From the NCBI GenBank assembly GCA_945861155.1, contig CAMATN010000033.1, positions 1 through 41,076 of the forward strand: a stretch of DNA of 41,076 nucleotides. Direction: 5' to 3'. Origin of the DNA: Rhizobium sp. Q54 (lineage in GTDB: Bacteria > Pseudomonadota > Alphaproteobacteria > ATCC43930 > CGMCC-115725). A program made the translations under genes and the position numbers. Of the stretch, positions 17,833 through 26,617 are shown piece by piece. Under the pieces are notes generated by a model. The model worked only from the letters and a program-made list of their open reading frames with translations, was not told the DNA's origin and did no database searches. Position 1 is the first letter of the stretch. Every line of letters begins with the position of its first letter.

Positions 17833-19038
17833 TCACCGTCGCGGTACGATTCCACCGGCGATCTCGGCGATCTCCGCCGCGCTGTAGCCGAGTTCGGCGA
17901 GCAACGCTTCGCTGTGCTCGCCCAAACGCGGCGGCGGCAGGCGCAGCGAGCCGGGCGAATCCGAGAAGCTGACCGGGATCGCGGTCGTCATCGTCGGCCC
18001 CTCGGTGGGGTGCTCGACCCGCTGAAAAAACCCGGTGTCGCGCAGATAGGGGTCGGCGAGGAGGCCGGGCAGGTCGTTGACAACGCCGTTCGGCACGTCG
18101 AACGCGTCGAGCCGGCCCCGCCACTCGGCCGTCGCGCGCTCGCGCATCCGCTCGGCCAGCAGCGTGTAAAGCGCGTCGATATTGGCGGTGCGGCCGGCGA
18201 TCGTCGAAAAGCGCGGGTCGTCGGCCATTTCGGAGCAATCGATCGCGGCGAACAGGTTGCGCCATTGCCGGTCGGTCGTCGCCAACAGGCAGACATGCCC
18301 GTCTTTGGTCGCATAGGGCCGGCGATAGGGCGTCAGCATGCGCGGATAGCCGAGCCCCTTTTCCGGCTCGGCCAGGACGCCATGCCACAGATGGTCGACC
18401 AGATTAAAGGCCGCCATCGTCTCCATCATCGGGACGTGCACCTCCTGACCGCGGCCCGTCCGCTCGCGCGCATAAAGGGCCATGCCGACCGCGCCGGCCA
18501 GCACATGCCCCGACAGCTTGTCGCACACCACCATCGGCACATAGCGCGGCTCGCCACCATTGGGTCCATTTGGCACGCCGCCATTGAGCGCGGCGAGGCC
18601 GCTCTCGCCCTGGATCACATCGTCGAACGCGGCGCGGTCGCGATAGGGGGTGTCCGGGCGGTAACCGCTCGCCCAGGCATAGACGATGCGCGGGTTGGCG
18701 GCGGCGATCGCTTTGTAATCGATCCCGAGCCGCGTCGCGGCGCCGGGCCGCATGTTGTGGACGAAGACATCCGATGTCGCGGCGAGGCGCAACATCGCCG
18801 CCTGCGCCGCCGGCCGTTTCAGGTCGAGCACCAGGCTTTTCTTGTTGCGGTTGAGGTTGAGGAAATAGGCCGCCATGCCGGGATGGCGTTCCGGGCCGAT
18901 CTGGCGCATCGGGTCGCCGTCGGGGGTCTCGACCTTGATCACCTCGGCGCCCATGTCGCCGAGGATCTGGGTCGCCACCGGCCCCAGCACCGCGATCGTC
19001 ACATCGATCACGCGGATCCCCGCAAGCGGTCCCGACAT
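17833..19038 (-). CDS. CaiB/BaiF family (family III) CoA-transferase
   Basis: A 401-residue formyl-CoA-transferase-like enzyme that moves CoA between acyl thioesters and free acids. The N-terminal GIRVIDVTIAVLGPVATQIL, then LGDMGAEVIKVETPDGDPMR, YFLNLNRNKKSLVLDLK and FVHNMRPGAATRLGIDY are characteristic. The catalytic Asp is expected in AFDDVIQGESGLAALNGG near residue 145, and VCDKLSGHVLAGAVGMALYA follows. The ATG at 19036-19038 (MSGPLAG) has a GGGAG just upstream; a longer frame further up looks untranslated. It lies with other acyl-CoA genes, so a role in activating a carboxylic acid for degradation is likely but the substrate is unknown. Confidence 0.93.
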   Translation of the reverse strand: MSGPLAGIRVIDVTIAVLGPVATQILGDMGAEVIKVETPDGDPMRQIGPERHPGMAAYFLNLNRNKKSLVLDLKRPAAQAAMLRLAATSDVFVHNMRPGAATRLGIDYKAIAAANPRIVYAWASGYRPDTPYRDRAAFDDVIQGESGLAALNGGVPNGPNGGEPRYVPMVVCDKLSGHVLAGAVGMALYARERTGRGQEVHVPMMETMAAFNLVDHLWHGVLAEPEKGLGYPRMLTPYRRPYATKDGHVCLLATTDRQWRNLFAAIDCSEMADDPRFSTIAGRTANIDALYTLLAERMRERATAEWRGRLDAFDVPNGVVNDLPGLLADPYLRDTGFFQRVEHPTEGPTMTTAIPVSFSDSPGSLRLPPPRLGEHSEALLAELGYSAAEIAEIAGGIVPRR

Positions 19039-19141
19039 TATTTTCTCCCGCTGATGATTGGGCCGATCATGGTCGAGGCGACCGCGCGGCGCCACCCGGG
19101 ACCTGGTCGGCCTTGCCAGTCGCTCTCTCGCTGCATTTCCA

Positions 19142-19262
19142 CCGTGCGTCCTTCGAGACGCACCCTACGGGCGCTCCTCAGGATGAGGTAAATCTGTGAT
19201 GGCATTAAAGACAGACCTCATCCTGAGGAGCCTGCGAAGCGGGCGTCTCGAAGGACGCACGG
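19142..19262. repeat. long hairpin repeat (121 bp)
   Basis: Perfect inverted 20-bp outer arms (19142-19161 and 19243-19262) contain GTCCTTCGAGACGC and its complement. An inner pair of inverted segments contains GCTCCTCAGGATGAGG and its complement. The unit lies in the 320-bp gap between the divergent CoA-transferase and HMG-CoA-lyase-like genes. The motif CGTCCTTCGAGACGC is a familiar alphaproteobacterial intergenic repeat. The rest of the gap shows no gene. Confidence 0.88.
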
Positions 19263-19358
19263 ACTTCATCCAGTATTGAGCCTGAACATGCCTTGGCCGT
19301 TGCCGCGGGGCGGCGCAGCGCCTAGCTTCTGCGATCAGTGCGTGCGGGAGGTTTAGAC

Positions 19359-20294
<936 letters not shown>

Positions 20295-20308
20295 CCGCGG
20301 CGGAGGCG

Positions 20309-21031
20309 TCAATACATGTGCTGGCCGCCGTTGACCGAGAGGGTCGAGCCGGTGATGAAATCGGCGTCGTCGGCGACCAGGAACAAGACCGTGCGGGCGA
20401 TGTCCTCGGCCTTGCCGAGGCGGCCGACCGGGATGCGGGCGACGATCTTTTCCAGGACGTCCTTTGGCACGGCGCGCACCATCTCGGTATCGACATAGCC
20501 GGGCGCGACCGCGTTGACCGTGATGCCGCGGCCCGCGCCTTCCTGGGCCAGCGCCTTGGTAAAGCCGTGGATGCCGGATTTCGCCGCCGCATAATTGACT
20601 TGGCCGTATTGCCCGGCCTGGCCGTTGATCGAGCCGATATTGACGATGCGCCCAAAGCGCCGGTCGCGCATGCCCTCGATGACCGCCCTCGACATGTTGA
20701 AGCATGACGAGAGGTTGGTCTGAATGACCGCGTTCCAGTGCTCGAAGCTCATCCGGTGCATCGTCGCGTCGCGCGTGATGCCGGCATTGTTGACCAGCAC
20801 CTCGACCGGCCCCAGTGCCGCCTCGATCGCCTTGACACCCTCGGCGCTGGCGGCGAAATCGGAGACGTCGAACTTGAAGACCAGGATGCCGGTCTCGGTC
20901 GAAAATTGCGTTGCCGCCTTGTCGTCATGGCCGTAATTCGCCGCGACGACGTACCCGGCATCCTTCAGCGCGACGGAAATCGCCCGGCCAATGCCGCGCG
21001 TCCCGCCCGTCACCACCGCGACTCTGGCCAT
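20309..21031 (-). CDS. phaB: acetoacetyl-CoA reductase PhaB
   Basis: An NADPH-dependent short-chain reductase of 240 residues that converts acetoacetyl-CoA to (R)-3-hydroxybutyryl-CoA, the second step of PHB synthesis. Visible motifs are VVTGGTRGIGRAIS at residue 6, LVNNAGITRDATMHRMS, the catalytic Ser/Tyr/Lys in NIGSINGQAGQYGQVNYAAAKSG, and VNAVAPGYVDTEMV. It ends in LSVNGGQHMY, the PhaB-type C-terminus. The gene is the last of the leftward PHA group (phaE-like, phaC, phaA, phaB); a palindromic element lies between phaA and phaB. The ATG at 21031 has GGGAGGT upstream. Confidence 0.96.
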   Translation of the reverse strand: MARVAVVTGGTRGIGRAISVALKDAGYVVAANYGHDDKAATQFSTETGILVFKFDVSDFAASAEGVKAIEAALGPVEVLVNNAGITRDATMHRMSFEHWNAVIQTNLSSCFNMSRAVIEGMRDRRFGRIVNIGSINGQAGQYGQVNYAAAKSGIHGFTKALAQEGAGRGITVNAVAPGYVDTEMVRAVPKDVLEKIVARIPVGRLGKAEDIARTVLFLVADDADFITGSTLSVNGGQHMY

Positions 21032-21054
21032 GCGTACCTCCCGTATCGATTAAC

Positions 21055-21149
21055 CCCCACCCCAACCCTCCCCCGCTTGCGGGGGAGGGAGTTTACGCCC
21101 GGTGCCAGTTACCTCCCTCCCCCGCAAGCGGGGGAGGGTTGGGGTGGGG
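21055..21149. repeat. perfect 37-bp inverted repeat
   Basis: The arms at 21055-21091 and 21113-21149 are exact inverted copies separated by 21 bp. Each arm contains its own palindrome, CCTCCCCCGCTTGCGGGGGAGG-like (CTCCCCCGC and GCGGGGGAG). It fills the 131-bp gap between phaA and phaB. This type of Pro/Gly-rich-looking hairpin is a common intergenic element in alphaproteobacteria and could modulate the relative expression of the two genes. Confidence 0.9.
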
Positions 21150-21162
21150 CTGCCTATCGCTG

Positions 21163-22338
21163 TCAGTCCCGCGCGAGGCACATCGCAATCCCCATGCCGC
21201 CGCCGATGCACAAGGTGGCGAGCGCCTTCTTTGCGTCGCGGCGCTGCATCTCGTAGAGGAGGGTCACCAGCACCCGCGCGCCTGACGCGCCGATCGGATG
21301 GCCGAGCGCGATCGCCCCGCCGTTGACGTTGAGCTTCTCCGGGTCGAAGCCGAGATCCTTGCCGACCGCACAAGCCTGCGCGGCAAACGCCTCGTTGGCC
21401 TCGATCAGATCAAGCTCGTCGACCGACCAGCCGGCCTTTTTGAGCGCCATGCGGCTGGCCGGGATCGGCCCCGTGCCCATGATCGCCGGATCGACCCCGG
21501 CCGTCGCCCACGACACGATGCGGGCGAGCGGCTTGAGGCCGCGCCGCGCCGCCGCCTCGGCCGTCATCAGCACGACCGCGGCGGCGCCGTCGTTAATGCC
21601 CGACGCGTTGCCGGCGGTGACCGTGCCGTTCTTGTCGAAAGCCGGGCGCAGCTTCGAGAGCACCTCGACGGTCGTGCCGTGCTTGGGGTGCTCGTCGGTG
21701 TCGACGGTCGTGTCGCCGCGCCGCGATTTGACGATGACGGGCACGATCTCGTCGGTGAACCGGCCGGCTTTCTGCGCCGCCTCGGCCTTGGCCTGCGAAT
21801 GCGCCGCGAATGTATCTTGTTGCTCGCGGGTGATCTGCCAGCGCGTCGCGACGTTCTCGGCGGTGTTGCCCATGTGATAGCCGTTGAATGCGTCCCACAG
21901 CCCGTCCTTGATTATCGTGTCGACGAGTTGGCCGTCGCCCATCTTGACGCCGTTGCGCAGATGCATGCAGTGCGGCGCCTGGCTCATGCTTTCCTGGCCG
22001 CCGGCGACGACGATGTCGCTGTCGCCGTTGCGGATCGCCTGGTAGCCGAGCGCCACGGTGCGCAGCCCGGAACCGCACAGCTGGTTGACCCCGTAGGCCG
22101 TCGCCTCGTAGGGAATGCCGGCCGCGACCGCCGCCTGGCGCGCCGGGTTCTGGCCCTCGCCGGCGGAAAGGATCTGGCCGAGGATGACCTCCGACACCTC
22201 CTTGGGGTCGACCCCGCCGCGGCGCAGCGCCTCGACGATCGCGACCTCGCCGAGCTGGTGCGCCGGCAGGCCGGCGAGCCCGCCATTGAACGCGCCGACC
22301 GGGGTGCGGGCCGCGCTGGCGATGACGATGTCGGTCAT
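21163..22338 (-). CDS. phaA: acetyl-CoA acetyltransferase (beta-ketothiolase) PhaA
   Basis: A biosynthetic thiolase of 391 residues that condenses two acetyl-CoA into acetoacetyl-CoA, the first step of PHB synthesis. The nucleophilic Cys is in [15 protein letters not shown] near residue 89, the active-site His in [19 protein letters not shown], and the second catalytic Cys in [30 protein letters not shown] is the thiolase signature. Both catalytic Cys residues are present, in contrast to the SCP-x-like protein at 16140. It is preceded by AGGAG. It sits between phaC and phaB in the leftward cluster. Confidence 0.97.
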   Translation of the reverse strand: MTDIVIASAARTPVGAFNGGLAGLPAHQLGEVAIVEALRRGGVDPKEVSEVILGQILSAGEGQNPARQAAVAAGIPYEATAYGVNQLCGSGLRTVALGYQAIRNGDSDIVVAGGQESMSQAPHCMHLRNGVKMGDGQLVDTIIKDGLWDAFNGYHMGNTAENVATRWQITREQQDTFAAHSQAKAEAAQKAGRFTDEIVPVIVKSRRGDTTVDTDEHPKHGTTVEVLSKLRPAFDKNGTVTAGNASGINDGAAAVVLMTAEAAARRGLKPLARIVSWATAGVDPAIMGTGPIPASRMALKKAGWSVDELDLIEANEAFAAQACAVGKDLGFDPEKLNVNGGAIALGHPIGASGARVLVTLLYEMQRRDAKKALATLCIGGGMGIAMCLARD

Positions 22339-22455
22339 GAATGAGGACTCCTGGCAAGGTTCGGCGGCGTTACCGCCTGATATGGGCAGGCCGACAAAAT
22401 CTGAAAGCCATCTAAGAGCGCGGTTTGCAGCGGAGTCCAGTCGGGGCAGGCCGCG

Positions 22456-23673
22456 TCAGTCGAATTGGGCGCGCAGCCATTGCCCGATCGGGCGCCATAC
22501 CGCTTTCGGCGCCTCGGTCGAGGCCATCATCCCGATATGGCCGAAGGGCGGCCGCATCACCGCAGCGCCGGGGATTGCCGCGGCGAGCGCCGCGGCCGAA
22601 CGCGGCGGCACGATCCGGTCGCGGCTCGGCAGCACGAGGAGCGTCGGCGCGGCGATTTTCTCCGGCAGCACCGGCTCGCCGGCGACCCGCCACCGGCCGA
22701 GCGCGGGTTCGTTGTCGCGATACCATGACCGCGCACACTCGGTCGCGACGCGGCGGGCGAGCGGCACGCCGTCGTTGATCCAGTCTTCGAGCGCGACAAA
22801 GCCTCGCGCGGCCTCGCCGGCCGGATCCAATCCGGAAAAACGGATGAATTTGCGCTCGGCCAAGAACGGGTCGAGCGCCACAAACAGGCTCTGGACCAGC
22901 GACACCGGCGCGGTCCGGGAATCGCCGATCAGCACAGGCAGCAATTCCACGAGGTCGCCGAGGAGCCGCGCCTGGGCCTGCCGCTCGGCGTGAAAATCCC
23001 ACGGCGTCGCCAGCAGCGCGAGTGCGGCCACATCGGCCGGCTGACGCAGGGCCAGGGCCACGGCGAGGAGCCCGCCCATGCAATAGCCGCACAGCGCGAC
23101 CGGCCCGCCGGCAATTTCGACGGCGGCCGAGAGTGCCGCGGCAAGCGGGCCCGAGATGTAGTCGTCGAGCGTGAAATCGCCCTCGGCCTCGCCGGGCTCG
23201 CCCCAATCGAGCACCAGGGGGCGCAGTCCCGCCGTCGCGAGGTCGCGCGCAAAGCTGCGCTCGCGCAGCAGATCGAGGATGTAATAGCGGTTGATCAGCG
23301 ACGGCACGATCAATGCCGTGGGCGCCACCGCGGGTCCGTTGCCGGCAATGCCGTAATCGAGCAGCCGGGCGGCGCCGGCCTGCCACGACACCGCCACGTG
23401 CGGCGGCGGGCGGCGGAATGGGTGACCGCGATAGGCTTCGATGCCCGTCAGAAATGCCTCGGCGCGGCGGCGCAACAGGCGATCGAGGGCCGCCCCGACT
23501 CCTTCAGGACCGCGCCGCGCGATTTCGGCGGCCAGTTCGGACAGGCGCCGGCCCACCGCGTCGTCCGGGGTTTTCGAGGGCGGCCACCCGCTCGGTAAGC
23601 TCGTCAACGCGGCGCGCGAGCTCAGCCAGAGCGACATCGCGCTCGCCAGATGGGCCGGCAGCGGCCGCGGCAT
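22456..23673 (-). CDS. phaC: PHA synthase catalytic subunit PhaC-like
   Basis: A polyester synthase of about 405 residues (alpha/beta-hydrolase fold) that polymerises (R)-3-hydroxyacyl-CoA. The lipase-like box is GYCMGGLLAVAL with Cys as nucleophile. LPSRDRIVPPRSA supplies the Asp and PFGHIGMMAST the His; the PHA-synthase-typical LIVPSLINRYYILDLL and LDWGEPGEAEGDFTLDDYI are also present. The length resembles class III enzymes, which need a PhaE partner; a candidate is the overlapping upstream gene. The start is unsettled: ATG 23673, ATG 23637, GTG 23715 and GTG 23559 are all in frame, and all lie inside the upstream gene. phaA follows after about 117 nt. Confidence 0.9.
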   Translation of the reverse strand: MPRPLPAHLASAMSLWLSSRAALTSLPSGWPPSKTPDDAVGRRLSELAAEIARRGPEGVGAALDRLLRRRAEAFLTGIEAYRGHPFRRPPPHVAVSWQAGAARLLDYGIAGNGPAVAPTALIVPSLINRYYILDLLRERSFARDLATAGLRPLVLDWGEPGEAEGDFTLDDYISGPLAAALSAAVEIAGGPVALCGYCMGGLLAVALALRQPADVAALALLATPWDFHAERQAQARLLGDLVELLPVLIGDSRTAPVSLVQSLFVALDPFLAERKFIRFSGLDPAGEAARGFVALEDWINDGVPLARRVATECARSWYRDNEPALGRWRVAGEPVLPEKIAAPTLLVLPSRDRIVPPRSAAALAAAIPGAAVMRPPFGHIGMMASTEAPKAVWRPIGQWLRAQFD

Positions 23674-23863
23674 CAGCGCTCGATCGGGCGGGGTCGCCGG
23701 CCCGGTGGCTTTCACCGTCAGCCGGCGGGCGGTGCGCCGCCGCTGCCGCGACGGCGAGCCAGCGGCGCACCGGCTCGGCCAGGTTGGGATCGGACAGCAC
23801 CGCCGTCAGATACTCGCTCCACAGCGCGAAGAAGCGCCGCGCCAGATCGTCGTCCTCGCTCAT
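23504..23863 (-). CDS. small PHA synthase subunit (PhaE-like) candidate
   Basis: A 119-residue protein, first in the leftward PHA cluster. It starts with MSEDDDLARRFFALWSEYLT, has an amphipathic helix EPVRRWLAVAA, a flexible Ala/Gly/Asp linker, and then a C-terminal coiled coil ALAELARRVDELTERVAALE. Short helical N-terminus plus a C-terminal leucine-zipper is the layout of the non-catalytic subunits of class III/IV synthases (PhaE or the Bacillus PhaR), though these are usually longer. The assignment rests on position and layout; no conserved PhaE motif was confirmed. Its end overlaps the phaC reading frame by 56 to more than 200 nt depending on the phaC start. Confidence 0.55.
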   Translation of the reverse strand: MSEDDDLARRFFALWSEYLTAVLSDPNLAEPVRRWLAVAAAAAHRPPADGESHRAGDPARSSADAAAAAGPSGERDVALAELARRVDELTERVAALENPGRRGGPAPVRTGRRNRAARS

Positions 23864-23978
23864 CGGCGCCAGTATACGGCAGGGCGCCGCGGCTCGCAGC
23901 ACGGCCGGTGACGGCCCGGAGGGCGACACCGGGGTACATTCCTCTTTGATGAGGCGGATCGGGCGAATCGCTGTATTG

Positions 23979-23989
23979 TTGCATAGCAG
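23979..23989. promoter_or_regulatory. candidate PhaR operator
   Basis: TTGC-ATA-GCAG is one mismatch from the PhaR box CTGC-N3-GCAG described for alphaproteobacterial PhaR repressors. It lies in the 155-bp divergent gap between the phaE-like gene and phaR, next to an AT-rich stretch suitable for a promoter (TTGTAT at 23994-23999). It would allow phaR autorepression and control of the phaECAB transcript. Confidence 0.5.
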
Positions 23990-24018
23990 CACATTGTATT
24001 TTGCGGGATTGCGGGCGC

Positions 24019-24684
24019 ATGACCAACCCATCGAGCGAGCAACCCAAGGGCGGCGGCAAACCGGTCGTCGTCAAGAAATACGCCAATCGCCGGCTCTACA
24101 ACACGGCGACCAGCAGCTATGTGACGCTCGACGATCTCGCCACGATGATCAAGGGCGGCGGCGACTTCGTCGTCTACGACGCCAAATCAGGCGAAGACAT
24201 CACCCGCTCCGTCATGACCCAGATCATCGTCGAGCAGGAACAAAAGGGGCAGAACCTGTTGCCGATCGGCTTTCTGCGCCAGTTGATCGGATTTTACGGC
24301 GACAGCATGCAGTTTCTGGTGCCGGGCTATCTGGAGCAGGCGATGAGCGCCTTCTCGAGCAACCAGGATCAGATGCGCAACTCCCTGCGCACGACCTTCG
24401 GCATTTTTCCGTTCGGTCAGTTCGAGGAGATGGGCAAGCAGAACATCGCGCTGTTCGAACGCGCGCTGAAAATGCTGTCCCCCTATGCGCGCGAGCGACC
24501 GGGAATGGGAGAGGCGCCGTCGGGTACGGGGCAGGCGTCACAGGCCCCAGGGGGCCGGCCGCCGCAGACGGCAGCGGGGCAGGGGGGCGAACCCGAAGAC
24601 CCACGTCTTCGCCGGCTGGAGGCGCAGATCGAGGCCATGCGCCAGCAGCTCGAGGCGCTCGGGAAAGACCGGAAACAGGGCTGA
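24019..24684 (+). CDS. phaR: PHB synthesis repressor PhaR
   Basis: A 221-residue regulator of PHA accumulation. The PHB/PHA accumulation regulator DNA-binding domain starts at VVVKKYANRRLYNTATSSYV near residue 16 and continues with LDDLATMIKGGGDFVVYDAK and DITRSVMTQIIVEQEQKG. A second domain follows (LPIGFLRQLIGFYGDSMQFL). The C-terminus is Gly/Pro-rich and ends in a helix, RLRRLEAQIEAMRQQLEAL. PhaR binds nascent PHB granules and derepresses phasin and pha genes. It is divergent from the PHA operon, with a TTGC-N3-GCAG site between them. ATG 24019 was chosen over the in-frame TTG at 24001. Confidence 0.95.
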   Translation: MTNPSSEQPKGGGKPVVVKKYANRRLYNTATSSYVTLDDLATMIKGGGDFVVYDAKSGEDITRSVMTQIIVEQEQKGQNLLPIGFLRQLIGFYGDSMQFLVPGYLEQAMSAFSSNQDQMRNSLRTTFGIFPFGQFEEMGKQNIALFERALKMLSPYARERPGMGEAPSGTGQASQAPGGRPPQTAAGQGGEPEDPRLRRLEAQIEAMRQQLEALGKDRKQG

Positions 24685-24710
24685 CCGAGGCTGACCGGAG
24701 GCCGGCCGTC

Positions 24711-26480
24711 TCAGTTGCCGCTTGCGGCCAGCTTTGCCGCGGCGCGGCGGTCATCGTCCGGATCGAACGATTCCGGCGACGTGTGGACCAGCCGGGGATT
24801 GGGCCCGTGATTGTACCCCGGACTGAGCCAGGGGCGGTCGAGCGAAGGCCGGCCAAAGTAATAGCCCTGCAGAAACCCGACGCCTTCGCGCTGCAATATC
24901 GCCGCGTCTTCGGCTGTCGCGACGCCCTCGGCGACGGTCATAAAGCCAAACCCCTTGGCCAGACCGAGCAGGTGCCGCAGGAAGACCTGGCTGTCCGGGC
25001 TGCCGGCGAGATTGCGGATGAACGAACCGTCGATCTTGACGGTATCGACCGCGAGGCTCTGCAGGTGACGGAGCGACGTATGCCCGGCGCCGAAATCGTC
25101 GAGCGCGACATGGCAGCCGGCATGGCGCAGCGCGCTGACGAAGCGGGCGGATTCCTCGATGTCGTAGAGCGCCGCGGTCTCGGTAATCTCGACGACCAGC
25201 CGGCCGGCGAGGTCGGGCCGGTTGCGCACCTGCGCGATCAGCGAGCGCAGCCAGGGCCGATCGGCCGCCGTCAGGCCTGAGATGTTGAAGCCAAGCCTGA
25301 CCGTCGGATGCGCCGCCAGCTCGGCCAGCGTCATGTCCAGCACGAAGCGGTCGATCAGCCGGATGAAGCCGAGCTGTTCGACGATCGGGACGAATTCGGC
25401 CGCGGAGACCAAGCGCCCGTCCGGCATGCGCATACGCAGCAGGCACTCGTAATGATCGACTTGTTCGGTTACGGCCGACACCACCGGCTGGAACGCGAAC
25501 AGGATGCGATCTTCCCGCAGCGCCGTTCGGACATCCTCGCTGATCGACAGACTGCGGCGCTGGCGCTCGCGCTGCTCGTCGGTCATGCGGTAATGGGTAT
25601 GGCAGTCGCGCCCGGCGCGCTTGGCGTCGGCCAGTGCGCTCTCCGCCCGGGTGATCACGTCGTAGGAGGTGAGGCCCTGATCGGGGAATGATGCGCTGCC
25701 GATCGACACCGTCGCATAGATCGGCCCGCGGGCGGTGGTCACCGGGGTCGAGTTGACGGCCGCCAGGATCTTCTCGGCGGCGGAACCGATGCTGTCGGCC
25801 GGGCAATGCGACAGGACGATGCCGAACCGATCACCGCCGAGGCGGCCGATCAGATCGCTGACCCGCAGGCAATTGTCGAGGCGGCGGCCGAGCTCGACCA
25901 GCACGGTATCGGCCGCCTCATAGCCGAACACCTCGTTGATCGTCGTCATGTTGTCGATGCCGACCGACAGAAGCGCGGCCGGGCTGTGGCGGCGCTGGTT
26001 CGCGGCGATCAGCTGGTCGACCGCCTCGCGCAGGCGGCTCTTATTGAAGTGGCCGGTCAGCTCATCGTAATTGGCGAGGCGTTCGAGGCGCGTCTGTTGC
26101 GCCCGGCGCTCGCCGATGGCGCGGATTACGCCGAGCACGACCTGCGGCCGACCCGCGCCGTCGCGTTTGGCCCGGCCGCGCTCGTGCACCCAGACAAAGC
26201 CGCCATCGGCGTCGCGCAAGCGGTACTCGCAGTCAAAAGCCGCGTCGGCATCGAAATGGGCGGCGAGGGCGAGCTGGCGATGCACCAGATCGTCCGGATG
26301 GATACGGCCGACAAAGCTGCGCCCGCTGGTCAGCTCGACGGCAAACTCGATCCCGGCCGGGGCGAGCCGGCCGAGCCAATCGAGCCCGTCGCCATCGAGC
26401 TCCCAGGAATAGGCAATATCGCCTGCTGCTTCGAGAGCAGCCGACAACCGGCTTAACAGCGCATCGTCGCTAGCGGCCAT
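24711..26480 (-). CDS. PAS-GGDEF-EAL protein with degenerate GGDEF (c-di-GMP phosphodiesterase likely)
   Basis: A 589-residue cytoplasmic signalling protein without TM segments. An N-terminal PAS-like domain (FVGRIHPDDLVHRQLAL, CEYRLRDADGGFVWV) is followed by a GGDEF domain (LERLANYDELTGHFNKSRL) whose active-site motif is GGDRF near residue 216, so the second acidic residue is lost and cyclase activity is unlikely. The EAL domain reads ECLLRM near residue 344, FNISG, VVEITETA, DDFGAGHTSLRHL, VKIDGSFI, VAEGV and QGYYFGRP, so most catalytic acids of a c-di-GMP phosphodiesterase are present. The ATG at 26480 has GAGG upstream; a GTG 14 codons earlier is possible. It converges on phaR. Confidence 0.93.
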   Translation of the reverse strand: MAASDDALLSRLSAALEAAGDIAYSWELDGDGLDWLGRLAPAGIEFAVELTSGRSFVGRIHPDDLVHRQLALAAHFDADAAFDCEYRLRDADGGFVWVHERGRAKRDGAGRPQVVLGVIRAIGERRAQQTRLERLANYDELTGHFNKSRLREAVDQLIAANQRRHSPAALLSVGIDNMTTINEVFGYEAADTVLVELGRRLDNCLRVSDLIGRLGGDRFGIVLSHCPADSIGSAAEKILAAVNSTPVTTARGPIYATVSIGSASFPDQGLTSYDVITRAESALADAKRAGRDCHTHYRMTDEQRERQRRSLSISEDVRTALREDRILFAFQPVVSAVTEQVDHYECLLRMRMPDGRLVSAAEFVPIVEQLGFIRLIDRFVLDMTLAELAAHPTVRLGFNISGLTAADRPWLRSLIAQVRNRPDLAGRLVVEITETAALYDIEESARFVSALRHAGCHVALDDFGAGHTSLRHLQSLAVDTVKIDGSFIRNLAGSPDSQVFLRHLLGLAKGFGFMTVAEGVATAEDAAILQREGVGFLQGYYFGRPSLDRPWLSPGYNHGPNPRLVHTSPESFDPDDDRRAAAKLAASGN

Positions 26481-26617
26481 CGGCCTCTGACCTCGATCGG
26501 ATGTGCGGCTCGGAGAGCCCACTCCCCAGGGGAAGCTGCCACAGCTTTAAGTTTGACATATTGAGGAAGCCTTAAGCGCCGACAAGACCCCAATACGCGG
26601 GGCGCGGCGATTTCCGT

